NCBI GenBank assembly: GCA_963920665.1
Contig: OY987266.1
Coordinates: 21,936,248 to 22,000,247, forward strand
Direction of reading: 5' to 3'
Length of the DNA stretch: 64,000 nt
Source of the DNA: Straminergon stramineum
Taxonomy: Eukaryota; Streptophyta; Bryopsida; Hypnales; Calliergonaceae
Each line of letters begins with the position of its first letter. Position 1 is the first letter of the stretch. Below are positions 32,536 through 46,000 of this stretch, in pieces. The position numbers were made by a program, and so were the translations under genes. The notes beneath the pieces were generated by a model, which had not been told where the DNA came from, searched no databases, and was given only the letters and a program-made list of their open reading frames with translations.

Positions 32536-34325
32536 TTGTGGCTTGTATACAAAACCAACCCCTTCAAACTATTTTTCTTTGAATTGTAGAACCTCCAAAT
32601 TTAGAAGCCTAGGATTGATTTTGGATATAAGTATTTTTAGCACTTTGAAAATTCCTCTCTTAGTCATCATGTGTCCAAATAATGCATCCTAAGAAAACCT
32701 AAAATCTTCATTTGACTAACAAGGTTCACCAAAACATGTTCTAGTTTGATAATAGGAACTAATGTTAAATTCTTTATTTAGGCAATTTCAAGTGATGCTT
32801 GACCTTAGTTTTAAATTTTTTAGTTAGAATGACATAGGATTTAAAAAGACCAATCAACTTTTTTCAAATGATGCAGTGACAAAGCCATTTGGTGAGGTAA
32901 CTTTTTGAATTTGTCTTGCTTCAAAATCTAGGTGGCCATAAAATCTTATCCATTTAGGGCACATAAGATCCCTATCATTGTCTCATCGATTTTGAGTCTC
33001 AATCACTTCACTTAGCAAACAAAATGGAAAGGGAATTTTGGGTGGTTCATTCATTTTTTTAGTCAAAAGTGCATCAAATGCTTGGCTATGACCCTTTGTC
33101 ATTAGTTTGAAGACCTACTTAGTTTCATAATTCAAGTTATTTTTCTTAAACAAATAGACAATATGTAGACCTTTTGTGCATATTTAGATTGTGAAATATT
33201 TTGCCAGTCACTTTTATGGTTTTAAATAAATATAAATAAGAAAAAGGATATATATAATGTATATAAACTTGAATAAAGGTGATTTATAATCCAATACTTC
33301 AATTTGTGTAGTTAGAGTCTTCGAGGTGAGCACCTCCTTCTTAATACATGGGTGACTCTGTGCCTCATTCTAGGGTACCCTTAGGATATGAGAGAGGTAT
33401 CAAATAAAAATCTTGCAATTTCAAAAAGGAAGTCGGCTTGACTTGCACTCATTTCTTGATTTCTTGTTTTTTCCTCCAATAGACAACATGATTTGTGGGC
33501 ATGACAAGCATGGGCAATGGATCCCCAAGTTTAGTTGGAAATCATATATGGATATTGCTAGGTTGCCAAATGAATGAATTCAAAAGCATAGAATCTAAGG
33601 AAAGCTTTGAATTTGGAACTAAAAAAATTGAAAGTATAACCACTTTCCAAGATATATTCCATTTAGTTTCTACCTTTTTAGAAAACTTTGGATTTTTTCC
33701 ACCCTTCCTGGAGGACCTTTGAAAAAATTTCAAACATCAAGGGATGTGCACAGCAAGGCTTCTTTTTTCATTTTTTACGAAGTGCCAAAGTGGTGATATT
33801 AAATGTTATATTAGTGCTCCAAATTACAACATTCATCCACATATTAGATGTATACTATGGTTTTCATCCACAATTTGGCGATTTCATCCAAGTTTTTTGA
33901 CATTTTTTTGGCATTTTAAGCCAGATTATTTTTTTTGGTGCAAATCTAGCACCAAAAAGCCAAAAAAAAGCCCTAGTGCACAATACCTAGGAAGGGCCAA
34001 ATTCACATCAAATTTAAGGCATGCGTATCAAGCTTATTGAGCTAAACATTGTCTACTCAAATCTTAAGAAATCCATGCTACATATAGAAGGCCATATTAG
34101 GTGTTCAAAAATGATAAAATACACTTTAAAATGTATTTTGTGTGATCTATACTAACTACTTAATCAAGGCTATAACTTTTTATAATAGATGAATATTTTT
34201 TACTAAGATCATAGGTATGAATACTATTCAAAGACAAGCATCTCTATAACATAGTTGGAAAAGAATATTCATTCAAAGTATAACTTTAGAGCATTTTAAA
34301 ATCAATAAGTATAGATGATTCTAAA

Positions 34326-34861
34326 TACTCCCTCCGTCCCAAAATGATCTTCCTATTGCACTTTATGACTTGAGAATTGGTAAACTTCAACTTTTGATTG
34401 TTACTTGGGACTAACAAAACAACTCTGAGCAATAGTTTCCCTTCCATCTATGCAATCATCAATCAAAATACAACTTAAATGACTGAAGATGTCAATCAAC
34501 ACTCTTTGTCTTTATTTTTTGCATCTCTTTGAGTGTTTCTTGATTGAAGGAGATGAAGCTTTGGAAGATGGTATAGAGGTCCATACATGGGCTTGGGCTT
34601 ATACTAAGTGCCTACAAAACAATGATCTCACACTCTACAATTATGTGCCCAATGGTGCTCCTTGAAAATGCCTCCAAAATTCCACTTTTCAAAACTACAA
34701 AACTACAATTTGACAAGGGTTTTGAAACTCAAAATTTCTAGGACATTAGGAGTGTACCAAACCCTACTTGCCATGCGAAACAATTTTGAAAAAATATTAT
34801 TTTCTACCTTAATCAAGAATACTTTGTCCAACAAGAAGATCATTTGGGGACGGAGGGAGTA
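34326..34861. mobile_element. Stowaway-type MITE
   Basis: The 13-bp ends CTCCCTCCGTCCC and GGGACGGAGGGAG are flanked by TA at 34326-34327 and 34860-34861. The inverted repeats extend to about 31 bp (on through AAATGATCTTC) with few differences. Terminal sequence and TA duplication are diagnostic of Stowaway (Tc1/mariner) MITEs. There is no coding sequence in the 532-bp body. Confidence 0.9.
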
Positions 34862-37800
34862 CAATTTTAAGTGTACTCAAAATCAACCAATACTAACTAA
34901 GGATTTTATTTTCAAATTTTGAGTGATAGAGCAAGTTGTTGCTTGGATGAATGTTATGTAAGGACAAATGGCTATAGATTCCTTTTTCATTGAGACATTT
35001 GACTCTATAATTTTTATGAAGTACATTCACTTTTGCTAATTTATTTACTATTGTCATGGGTTGTTGAAGTGGCTATTTCATCCTTGTGAATGATAAGGTA
35101 GGAGACCCATTTTCAACCACTTAAGCAATTACACATATGTGGAGCATGGGTTTCTTGAGTGAAATTTTTTTCTTGTGTATAGAAATAGAGTTTGGAAGGA
35201 TTCCATAATTTTTCAAAATTTTATTTCTCAAAACATAATTACTATGAGTTTTTAGCTCAAGATTCTATTTGACCCATATTGGTCATATAGGCCTTTCTAT
35301 TTCTGACCAAGAGTTGGTTTCAATATTGAGAGTCTTGTAGCCAATCATTATGAATCATAATATGCCACAATTACACTAGGAACTCTGCCATAATTAATCA
35401 CTATTCATAACTACTTGACTGAAAGACAAAAGTCTACATGGCAGAAGTGGAACTGCAAGGAACTCACAATCTGCTAATTGACCCAAATCTCATCTAATGA
35501 ACAACAGTAATTGGCTACCTTGACTCCCAAAAATTGCAAAAGGTCCTTCACAAAAAATAGCCAATGTCTTTGGGTTGCAGAAAAATACATTTGAGTGGTG
35601 CCCAAGGAAGCTTATCATGTCTGCATAGAAAATTGTTTTTGATTGCCCAAAGATAGATGATAAGTATGTATGGAACTTTGATGAAAGATTCCATGATTTT
35701 TAAGCTCCAGCCATCCACTCCAGGTGACCAAGCATCACTCATCCCATGATCTCCTACAGAAGCTTGAGCACCAAGTTTCCTGCCTAACTTAAGTTAGTAT
35801 TGGTTGTTGGTGTTGCAAATTCTAACACTCGTTCAGCGGGTACTTCCAAATTTGATTGAGAAACAGCACAGAAATTCAGGTAAGTTAGGTGGAATACAGA
35901 CAGTGTTATAACCCCTTGGGAAAACACTGGAACTTTCTATTTACCACTGATGATAAAATTTGGAAATTTGGAATTCATATTTGGAATCAGAGCCCAAAAA
36001 TGTAGGTGGAGAGGTGAAGAAGTACTAATGATCAATCAAGCACAAAATAGGGGTCAATTTGTTTACATTTATCCTTATTTGAAGGAATGAGGGGAGCAAT
36101 CCAACTTGGCTGAATATAGACTGAGTTAACTACACCTAATTTTGACCACTTTCTAAAATCGACCACTCTAGATTTCTGCCTAAAATGTACTCCTACTACT
36201 CATATGAGTCTATGGTCGGATTTTGAAACACTTATTTTTGGCACTTTGAAAATTCATAATTTATTTACATGGTGTCCAAAAAATGCATTCTAAAAGAATC
36301 TAGAAGTCCCTTTTAACTACCAACAAGACCCACAAAAAAAATTCAATATAATAATTGGAACCATATTGAATTGCTTATTTGTGGGATTTTAGGTGTAGCT
36401 ACTATAGAGTGTGCATTGGCATTTGGGATAATGCCAAAGTAGCTAAAAATGGGAGAGTATCATAATCTTCATGAGGATAAAATAACCAACATTCATATCA
36501 AAATGGAGTGGTACAAATAACTTTGCTAACTTATCTTGTGGTTGGTTTCAATACATAGTTGACAAAAAAGAATTACTTTACAATAATTAGCAAAGGTTCC
36601 AACACTCCAAATCAGTTTTAGAGGAATTTTGAAACTTTCATTCATTTCAATGAATTTCTTCATGATCAATTTTCATCTAATTATGTTGATGGTGAAATCA
36701 TTTTTTCAATTTCAATACAACCATAATTTATTATTTCTCCATACATTCAACATTCTCTTTTCTACTCTGTAATTAATTTATGTTGAAACAAATTGTTTTG
36801 TAGGGTAGTGTTCTCCAATTTGAACCCTTTATTGGAGTGTTGGTCATTTTCTCAACAATCCAAAATAATGTATTTTCTTGATGGGAATGTTAGTATCACA
36901 AGGATGCATTCACACCAAGGGGGGAATTTCTTAACCTCTAGAGGGACAGAAAAACCTTAGTGCTTAAGATGAAGGGATTAAGTATCATTTTTTTTGCAAT
37001 TACAATAATTAGAGAATATAAATTGTATTCATTTTAGGTTTCTAATTGCAAAGATTTTTCTTAAAGTAATATCTTAGTCAAGCATAATGGGAATTGCAAA
37101 TCATTTGATCCCATTGGTCCCAAGGTTGTCACCTCAAGGAAGAGCTTTGATATTTCAAAAGAGGGAAAAAAAATGAGTCATGTATTTTGTGTGTGGAAGG
37201 AATAGGAGGCCCATAAAATGCCCCTTTCATATCTGGAAATTAATTTAGGGAGGTTAGACTTCTTCAAATATTTTTTAGTGAAATTCTTTTTGAAAGTCAA
37301 ATGGAATTGGCATCTGACCCAAGTTGTTTCATATTTTTAGGAGATTCGTGGAATTGGTTATAAATTTTTGAAGTTGAAATGCATCCACCTCTTGAGATGT
37401 GCAATTAGTTCCAATTCATTTACAAATTTTTGGATCCTATTACGATTGGGAGAATTTTGGAAGGCCTATGCATGGTAAAAAATGAACTGAATTTCAAATT
37501 GTAAATTGAGTTGGAATCACACTAAAGTCTATTTTTCATCATGATTACAAATACACATATGTAATTGAAAATCATACACAAAGTTTAATGTTTTCTATAC
37601 ACTATATACCTACCATCTAGTGTTGCCACCATTTGTGAAAATTACAACTTGTATTTAATGGTACATATTAGAAATGAGCCTTCACAATTGCTTTGGAGAT
37701 ACTTGATTCCATACCACTTAAATTGCTTGTAAGATTTCTTGCTTGTAAGATTTCTTGCTCGTTCTTCACCCCATTGCAAAAAATCTTTGCCTATCTTCCA

Positions 37801-40800
37801 ATGGCTCTCTACGAAATGGTAGACAGTGCATAAAAGAAATCCAAATTGTTCAATGATTTAAAATTTTTCACTTGTTATGAAGTTGAAGTGCACTTCATTT
37901 TTTAGCAAACAAGAGCTTCCTAAAGTTATTGAATTTTCTAGTGAAAATGAATTGGAAAATTTGTAAATGAATTAGAGTTGACCTTACATTGTTTGTACAT
38001 TGGTGGAGCAATGAGAAAGCAAAATGTACAAAGATTGTCCATTTCAAGAAGTGGATGCTTTTTAGACTGAGTTCTTAATGAAGTTCCTACCTAATTCATC
38101 TATGAAATAGATTATAGAGGCATGCCATCTTCAAAGGAATTATATTGTTGTTGCTAATGGAGGAGCTACTATCTTTGAGAATGTACCCAAATACTTGCCC
38201 AAATATATTTATATAATAAATTGATGTACATTGTAAAATATTCAAATCAAGGACATCAAATTTAGGGCATGGATTAGAAAAATTTACTACTTGCTTTGGG
38301 GGATAGATAAGGAAAGTTGGTCTTGTTGGCCTTTGATTTGGGCCCATAAGGTTCACATTCAATCACTTGGTTTGATGGGAAAAAAGACTCTTGCTAGGGG
38401 CAAAGTATTGAATCAAGACGAATTCTCTAGCCAAGGTTAGTCCGGTAGATTGATGTGTGTCAAATATAATATAAAGTAAGCAATAAAATCAAAATTTGTT
38501 ATTTTTACTACAATTTTTTTAGCCAAGGAAAAGAAAGTGTGATTGGACTTTGTGAACTTTAATACTTTTGAATACAATATTCAAACACCACTTGTAGACT
38601 GCACTTTGTTTTGCCTACAATTTATCTATGTGTAATTGAAAAGTCAAATAGTTTGTCATACCTCAATTTATTTGATATTTATTAAAGTAAAAATGAAACG
38701 TTAGAGATATAGTAGGATTTTTGAATTCCAATTGGAAAATCTAAATCCTAGTGAGAAGTTCACTCAAAGAGACTCTATTTAATAGGCTAGCTACAAGATA
38801 ATTTGAATTAGAAATTGCAACGGATGGATAAGAAGAATTCCATCCAACTAAGCAATTGCTATTCTTCTTCGTTTGGTCTAATTACACAATTTGCCACTCC
38901 ACTCTTAAAGGCCACAAGGGTTACTTAGGAACAACCAAATTAATCTTTTCTACTAGTTTGCTTTGCTCTATTCGGGACTTCCATTCCTGATTCTTTATCC
39001 TTCACTTTTCTTTCATCATTCAAATTTTATTCCAACTTGGCCCTTGCTCCTATTTGTTGTTCTAATCTTCAACTTGGAATTCACACAACCAATAGCCTTC
39101 TATCACATTTCTAGTACTCCTATTTGGTTTTTTACTAGATCAAATTTTATCTCTTTTTTTTTTCCAAAATTCCTCACTTGGCAATTTTGAATTTCTTCAC
39201 ATACATTAAATTTTCCAATTAGCATTTAATTCACTTTTTCAATAATCCTCTCTCAATCTAATCCAACACTCCAACTACTTGTTCAATTACTTTCCATCTT
39301 GGTACAATCATCTTCCAATCACTCATAGCTTGAATACACAACCAATTTGCAAAATGCTATAAACTAAATCCCCCATTGAGAACAAATTTCAATTAAGACT
39401 ATGATATGCAAATGCACTCAACATCCTACTTGATAAGTCACAACTTCCACAAATTGTGTTTTTATTTGTTTCAACATTGCAAATGACATAATAATAATTC
39501 CAAATTGTATACTTAACAAATTTTTAAATTTCTACTTGCAACAAGGGCAAAAACTACTTCCCAATTAATTTATCTTTTAACCACATACAAATTCAACATT
39601 CAATTAGGGGAAGTAACTCACAACCAATATTTAGCATTAAACATTCTAATTTGATAGCACATGCAACCACACTTCATAAGACCCCACTACGATAAATCTC
39701 TACTATGATAAATCCAACTGATATACTTAAATGAAGACAATGAGATTCAAAATCGACAATCAATATTTCTCAACCAAGCAAATTTTAGACATGAAAAAAA
39801 TTGCAGATACAACACACTTACCAACTCCAGATCAAATGTTCATCAAACAACTAGGAAACATATATGTTTTCATAATTCAATAAACACATAACTTCTCACA
39901 ATTTCAATTAGGTGAATAACTTCACATATAAATGCATTCATGGTTCAATCAAATCATTCATAACACAAACGCACACACTTACAAATTTGGTAATTAATTT
40001 TACATTTCCAATGAGAACTCTAATGCAACAAAGTTGGATTGGACTCACATTCTTTCTCATGGCAATGGTTGAAAAATTCTCTTCCTATTTATTTCCTTCA
40101 TACTTCAATTGGAAGTGACGAAAGAATTGTTTCAACTTCACTAGAATTTCAATTACCTTAGTTCTACACCTATTGGAATCTTTGTGACTTACTAGCAGCC
40201 TTTATCTTGCAATTAATTTCTTTGATAGTTATTTTTTTATTTATCTATTTTTATACTATAATTACTTGCCTCATAGGGCAAAAACTCTCATTTACATACA
40301 ATTTGTCTTTTCTTTCTAAGTTGGAATCTCTAAATATATAAGTTGTAAGTTTGCAAGGGATGACAAGACTATATGTAGGGTGGATGAAGGAAATTCTCGT
40401 ATTTTAAAATACGAAACGAATTAAGGAATGGAGTATTGTACCAAAATCTAATGATTTTCTTAATAATTTGGAATCAAGTCAATTTTTTTTGTACGTAACT
40501 AAGATATTTTGAAAACATTGTTTGTATTAGTCTCTTCAAGTTGTGAGGGCAAGAAGAATTCAACAATTCTTTTCTATGTCTTGAAATTGTGTCAAAAGTT
40601 GTTTTCTCTCATAATATCCCTTGGACTTACTAAGTTTTAATTACTAAGTTCTAGCATATAATCTTGATATGTGGTGTATATGCAACTTAAACCATTACCA
40701 AAACTCTACATTCTTTCAATTCATTACACTATCTTATATTACTATATTTTTTCAACATTCATGCTAATTTATATTATATTACCATTTACAATAATAGAAT

Positions 40801-41480
40801 AATTGATTTAAAGAATTTCTTATCTACCTAGATGAAGTTTGTAGACAAATTAAACCCCAATATAGATTTGAAGTTTGTATTCTAGTCAACTGGTATTGAA
40901 GAAAGTCCTTGAATTGAAGTTTTATTCACATAACTTCTCTTTCAAAGCAATGTTTGAACCTTACAAAAACAACTCTCATTTATAATCAATTTGATGAAAT
41001 CTGAGTAAGTATTGTATAAGATATAATGAAAAAAATACTAAAAAATTATAAAAGGAATACGACTATGAAAGGGTTAATTTCTTGTTCTATAATCTGCTAA
41101 TTCTTAGACGTTTAGTTGAATTTGATAAGTACCACCAACTCTATGGGTTTTCTTTACTCCATGTCAAACTTTAGAAATCCAAATTCACTATAAATAGTCT
41201 CCAAAACCTTACTGCACAATTAATCAAAACAAGTCACACTTTTAATAATATGTTAAATCCCCTCTTTGAATTCTAGAGGAAGTAAGGGAAGATTTTTTTT
41301 GAATTTCCTTAAAAATTCAGATTAAATAATAAACGTAATCCAATTTATTTATCACATAAACATGATCCTCTATCACAAAAATTGTCAACATATCATTTCG
41401 GATACTTATTTTATTTTCAAACAAATAAAACGAAATTTAACGTTTCTGATACTTAAGAGGGAGAATAACTACAACCCTTC
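34862..41480. other. Long AT-rich stretch without a gene
   Basis: I read this 6.6 kb on both strands and found no frame with a recognisable domain, no splice-consistent exon chain and no RNA gene. Apart from the R2 copy at 35941-36096 it looks like diverged non-coding DNA or old transposon remains. Confidence 0.45.
35941..36096 (+). repeat. Dispersed repeat R2, copy
   Basis: It shares TGGAATTCATATTTGGAATCA, GAGGTGAAGAAGT and CACAAAATAGGGGTCAATTT with the copies at 29.1 and 52.6 kb. Confidence 0.5.
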
Positions 41481-43001
41481 ATGGTATGTATAGAGTCTTT
41501 TCATTTAAGGTCACACGAGTAACTCTGATTAGTCAAGAGTAACTCCGAGGAGTCACGACTCAGGACAGAATAGCTCATCACGTGCCAGTAGCCGCAAATA
41601 CCGCGCAATAGAACATTGGAAGGACTAAAAGTGCACGGGTGGAGTCCGGTTGCAGAGTACGGGGAACGGGTCCGCCCGGCCCACAAGCCCCGGAGCTTTA
41701 ACTTATATGCCTCCCAGAGTCACTACAAAAGCGTCACTCGTCTTCTTCTTCTTCAGTAGCGGCGTTCGTCCCTGCCCATTACAAGCAGTAAGAGGGCGCT
41801 AGTGCATTGCCAGGACCTGTCGGTGCTTTAAAAGATTGCTGGCCTGCTTATCCAGAGCCTCGGACTCGAGAGAATCCCAAGTTTGCTTTCGGAATTCGGA
41901 GTACTTGCCTTAAAAATCCACTGGAAAGACCGCCGCATTTGAGTTGAGATCGGCTGAGAGCGAGAGGATGTGGAGGGAGAAGGATTGGAGGTTCTCTCTT
42001 GAGGTGTACACTAGATCGATTTTCGTTGCTTGTGAGTGAAGTAATTCTCTCTTGTTATCAAATTCGTTTGGTGGCGACATTGTGGTGTAGTAGAGGCATT
42101 TTCAAAGGGAGAGAAGGTTTGTCGGTAGGAGGATTTAAATTTTTATTATAATTATTCTGAGTTTAGAGGGTTTGAACTGGCGCAGGGGAGGGGGTTCTGT
42201 GCATTGAAAGGCTTGGGGTTGCGACCGTCATTCGGTCTTGATGGATTCGGTAGTTCGGTGCAAGTTTAGGATCTGTTATGGATCAGCGCTTTGTTAGTTC
42301 AATCTCCGGACGACGCATGAGTATGATTGAGAGACTGTACGTAGAGAGGAATTATAGTTGTCTCCTTGTCGCTCCACTGGAGAGGACGCTCCATTTGAGG
42401 TTCATTCGTCAGGGAGCGAGAATCTCTGGAAAAGCGTGCATGGTTAAGGATTTATTCTCGAGTTTTTTTACTTGGTCGGAAAGATCGACTTTCATTGCTT
42501 GTGAGTGAAGTAATTCTGTCGTTCTTTCCAATTTTTGGTGACGACGGTTAGTTGTTAGTCGATTCGTGTACTAAGGGAGGGATGTAACGTTCAGATTGAG
42601 GATTTGATCACTGAGAGAGCGCTGTAGAAACGGTTTTGCACATTTAGAGGATGTTGGATTGCTTTCACTCACAAGCAATTCAAATTTTTGGTGACGACAG
42701 TATGTTGATAGTTGATTCGTGTACTGAGGGAGGGATGTAACGTTCAAATTGAGGATTTGATCACTGAGAGAGCGCTGTAGAGACGGTTTTGCACATCTGA
42801 AGGATGTTGGATTGAAAACTTGCATTCCATCGAGACAGAAATCGGTAGCTCTGTGCAGGTTTAGGGTCTGTTCAAGATCGGCGTTTTGCTAATTTAGTCT
42901 CCGACGCATGCACCTGAATGAGAACCGTAGAGATTGGAAGATCTGTGCGTTAATTGAGTGAACGAAACGAAGGGGAGAATCAGTGCGTTCTGGGCGGCAC
43001 C
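41480..43001 (+). promoter_or_regulatory. ABCB promoter region and long 5' leader
   Basis: GC content rises sharply at about 41500. A TATA-like TTATATG at about 41703 is followed by a CT-rich TCTTCTTCTTCTTC tract at about 41740, typical of plant transcription starts. The distance to the ATG at 43002 is about 1.3 kb, so the leader would be long, contain several upstream ATGs and possibly include an unspliced intron. It has internal duplications: 42012-42050 recurs at 42482-42520, and 42247-42318 recurs at about 42842-42910. Confidence 0.45.
42531..42813. repeat. 153-bp tandem duplication in the ABCB leader
   Basis: The segment starting ATTTTTGGTGACGAC at 42531 recurs at 42684, and the GAGAGAGCGCTGTAGA region is nearly identical in both units. 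A few substitutions separate the copies. Confidence 0.8.
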
Positions 43002-46000
43002 ATGGCAGACCATCCGATTCCGGATATTTCAGGACCCGCTGCGGCTGTTGCTGCTGCTTCGCAAGATGAAGTTCCAGCAGCCGGCGTCGACCTTGCGAAT
43101 GAGAAAGCACAACAGAATATTAGCAAGGAGGAAAAGAAGGCAGAGAAGGAGAAAGTACATGTTGTGTCGTTTTACAAGCTTTTTTCATTTGCGGACCGAT
43201 GGGATTACGTGCTCATGATCGTCGGCTCTCTTGGTGCAATAGGGAACGGTGCATCCATGCCGCTCATAACAATCTTTTTCGGTAACCTCGCCAATGCTTT
43301 CGGGGACAATCAAGGCGATCAAAGTGCGGTGGTTCGCGCAGTGTCGAAGGTGCACACCTTTTCTTTTGTTCTTTTCTGGCTCTTTCCTTTACGCAATGGA
43401 CACTTCCTATGTATACGTGGTCATGTCGCTCTTTTACCTCGAGGAAGGTAAGTTCTTAAAGTTTCACCTCGAAGTTCATTGAAATTGGTCACTTTACCAC
43501 GCGCCGCATTTGCCTACTGAAGTCCGGAAGAGCTGAATCATGGTGCTCACCATGCTTGCTGTGATACTTGAGCCTTCTTGAATAAATCTAAGACATCTAT
43601 ACCTTAAATTAGTTAGTTAGTTAATTTATTTTGTTTTGTTTGACACGCTAAGATCTAAGAAATCGTGAGTCCCCGGCAGCGCTCTTGCTACCGTTGGAAA
43701 TCTCTGCGTGAGGAGGGGTGCACGCACTTCGTTTCGTCGCCTTCGGTGTGAAAGTTTATATTTTAGCAAATTAAATTGCATTATCTTTTATTTTGAAAAA
43801 AACATACTTTTCACATTGCATGCCCAAATGCCCTAAAACAAAGTCCTTGCTCTCCTTCATGCATAAAAGATGCTGAATTTCAAATTTTTTACAAATTAAA
43901 AAACTAAAAAACTATTTTTACTTTTATTTTCATTGTGGCAACGGTATAGGGCAACAAGGTGAAACAAGATCGAGCCGGGAGGGGGTTGAGTATGTAATTT
44001 AAGATTCTCCGGCTTTCGGATTAATCAGCCTAACTCGTCAGTGACACATGTGAATGTGTGTGAGTGGACCCATGCCACTGGCATCGCACACAAAGACTCC
44101 ACTTCTTGTCGATTGTACCAATGGAATAGCGAATCCATGCTTTTACAAGAGCAGTGGGACTTTCCATCACTTCATTACTTGCTACCGGTTGCACTGTCAA
44201 CTCACTCCTAGAGATTTCGAACTTAGGCATTGCAATATAGCTCGCCGAAAGACGTCAAATATCCAGGGCTTGTGCACACTTGCTCGTGGCCTGAACTTTC
44301 GAGGGAATAGTTAGCTGTTGTCATCGTTTAGAAAACCTGGCCTTTTGCTGTTTTCATCGTCTATATTCTCAAAAGATGGTCTGGTCTAAAGTGGATGGCT
44401 TTTATTTGCCAACAATTGAAAGCAGACCTCTGGGAGTTTTCTGATTGGTGTCCATATGCACAGGCAATCATTCACGCACCGTTTCTTCGAGAGTCTGAGC
44501 ACTTAATCCTGCCTTAAGAGCTGAGATTTTGACACCGGGAGTGTTTCTTGAACATGTGCAGGTAGCTGTCAAATTTGTTTACATCGGTATCGGAGCCGCA
44601 GTTGCATCATACTTGGGTGAGTTTTCTTATTTAAACTTTCCCGCTTCCGTTTGTCGAATTACCTCTGGGTTCATATGCAGATCTCATTTGGTGTGAGGGA
44701 TGCTTATGTGCTCTCCCTACAATTCTCTACCGGTCTATTATATTCTGAACTATTTGATTTGGGTGTAGAGGTCACCTGTTGGATGATAACTGGAGAGCGT
44801 CAGGCAGCTCGCATCAGGAATCTGTACCTAAAGACGATCCTGAGGCAAGATATTCCATTTTTTGACCAGGAGACTACCACAGGCGAGGTGGTTAGTCGGA
44901 TGTCTGGGGATACTATTCTCATTCAAGATGCAATTGGCGAGAAGGTATTTCTTTGGATGCGAGAGTATCTAGTGTCTTGCATGCAGAAATATTTATATCT
45001 GTTTGGTACCTTCGAACGAGGCTTTGAAAATATACAGTGGATTGAAGAGGTCTTGTCAGTTTCAGGACTTTGAAAGAGTCACATCTTTATTGTTCAAATT
45101 TTCTGCGTAGTGCTCCAAGTCTTCTCGAAATGTTCGTGCAGTGTTTTTAGTGGATTTCCGAGATCTTGAAGATCTGCAAAAATAATGACCTTAGCTTTTT
45201 ATGACAGGTCGGCAAGTTCTTGCAATTTGTGGCTATGTTTTTCGCTGGATTCGCAGTTGCATTTGCAAGAGGGTGGAAATTGACTCTAGTCATGCTCTCT
45301 ACAATGCCTCTTTTGGTCATCTCAGGCAGTCTCGTGGCGATGGTGATGTCCAAGGTTTCAGGCAAAGGTCAGGACGCATATGCTGAGGCCGGCACAACCG
45401 TGGAGCAAGTGGTCAGCTCAATCCGAACAGTAAGAAACCGGAGCCCTGTGTGGTGTTTAATTTTGGCTTGACGAGTGTTCTGTTCTGGGTTCGTTTTCAA
45501 CTGGCTTTCTCCGTCTTGACAATGCTTAAATTCTAGCTCAATCCCTCATCTACGGGTGATCAATTGACCAGTTTTGTTGTGGTGAGTTTCAACAGGTCTT
45601 GTCATATACCGGGGAGAGAAAATCTGTAGTTGAATACGATCACTCGATAGCCAAGGCAGAGAAATTGGGGATCAAGTCTGGACTTGCTACTGGTTTTGGT
45701 CTCGGCTTTGCACTTTTTATTATGTTCGCTAGCTATGCGCTGGCGATGTGGTACGGTTCCGTGCTTGTGATTAATGACGGCTTATCTGGAGGGAGCGTAA
45801 TCACTGTTGTGTTCGCTGTTCTTACTGGTGGGGGGTAAGTTGCTCTTGCTCTTGCTATTGAAAGGTTGTTGTCGCCTGCATGTGCAGCAAAAAAGTGGTC
45901 CGTATGTTGCTTATATTTAATCCTATGGCTACATCTTTTTCTTTAGAAACTTTAGGTTCGAGATGTCTAACGATACCTCTGTTCATTTCTTGTGTTTTCA

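Noticed and set aside
43294..43482. Extension of ABCB exon 1 to the GTAAGT donor at 43447
   Set aside because: It breaks the reading frame and adds residues absent from the family between the two conserved flanking segments.
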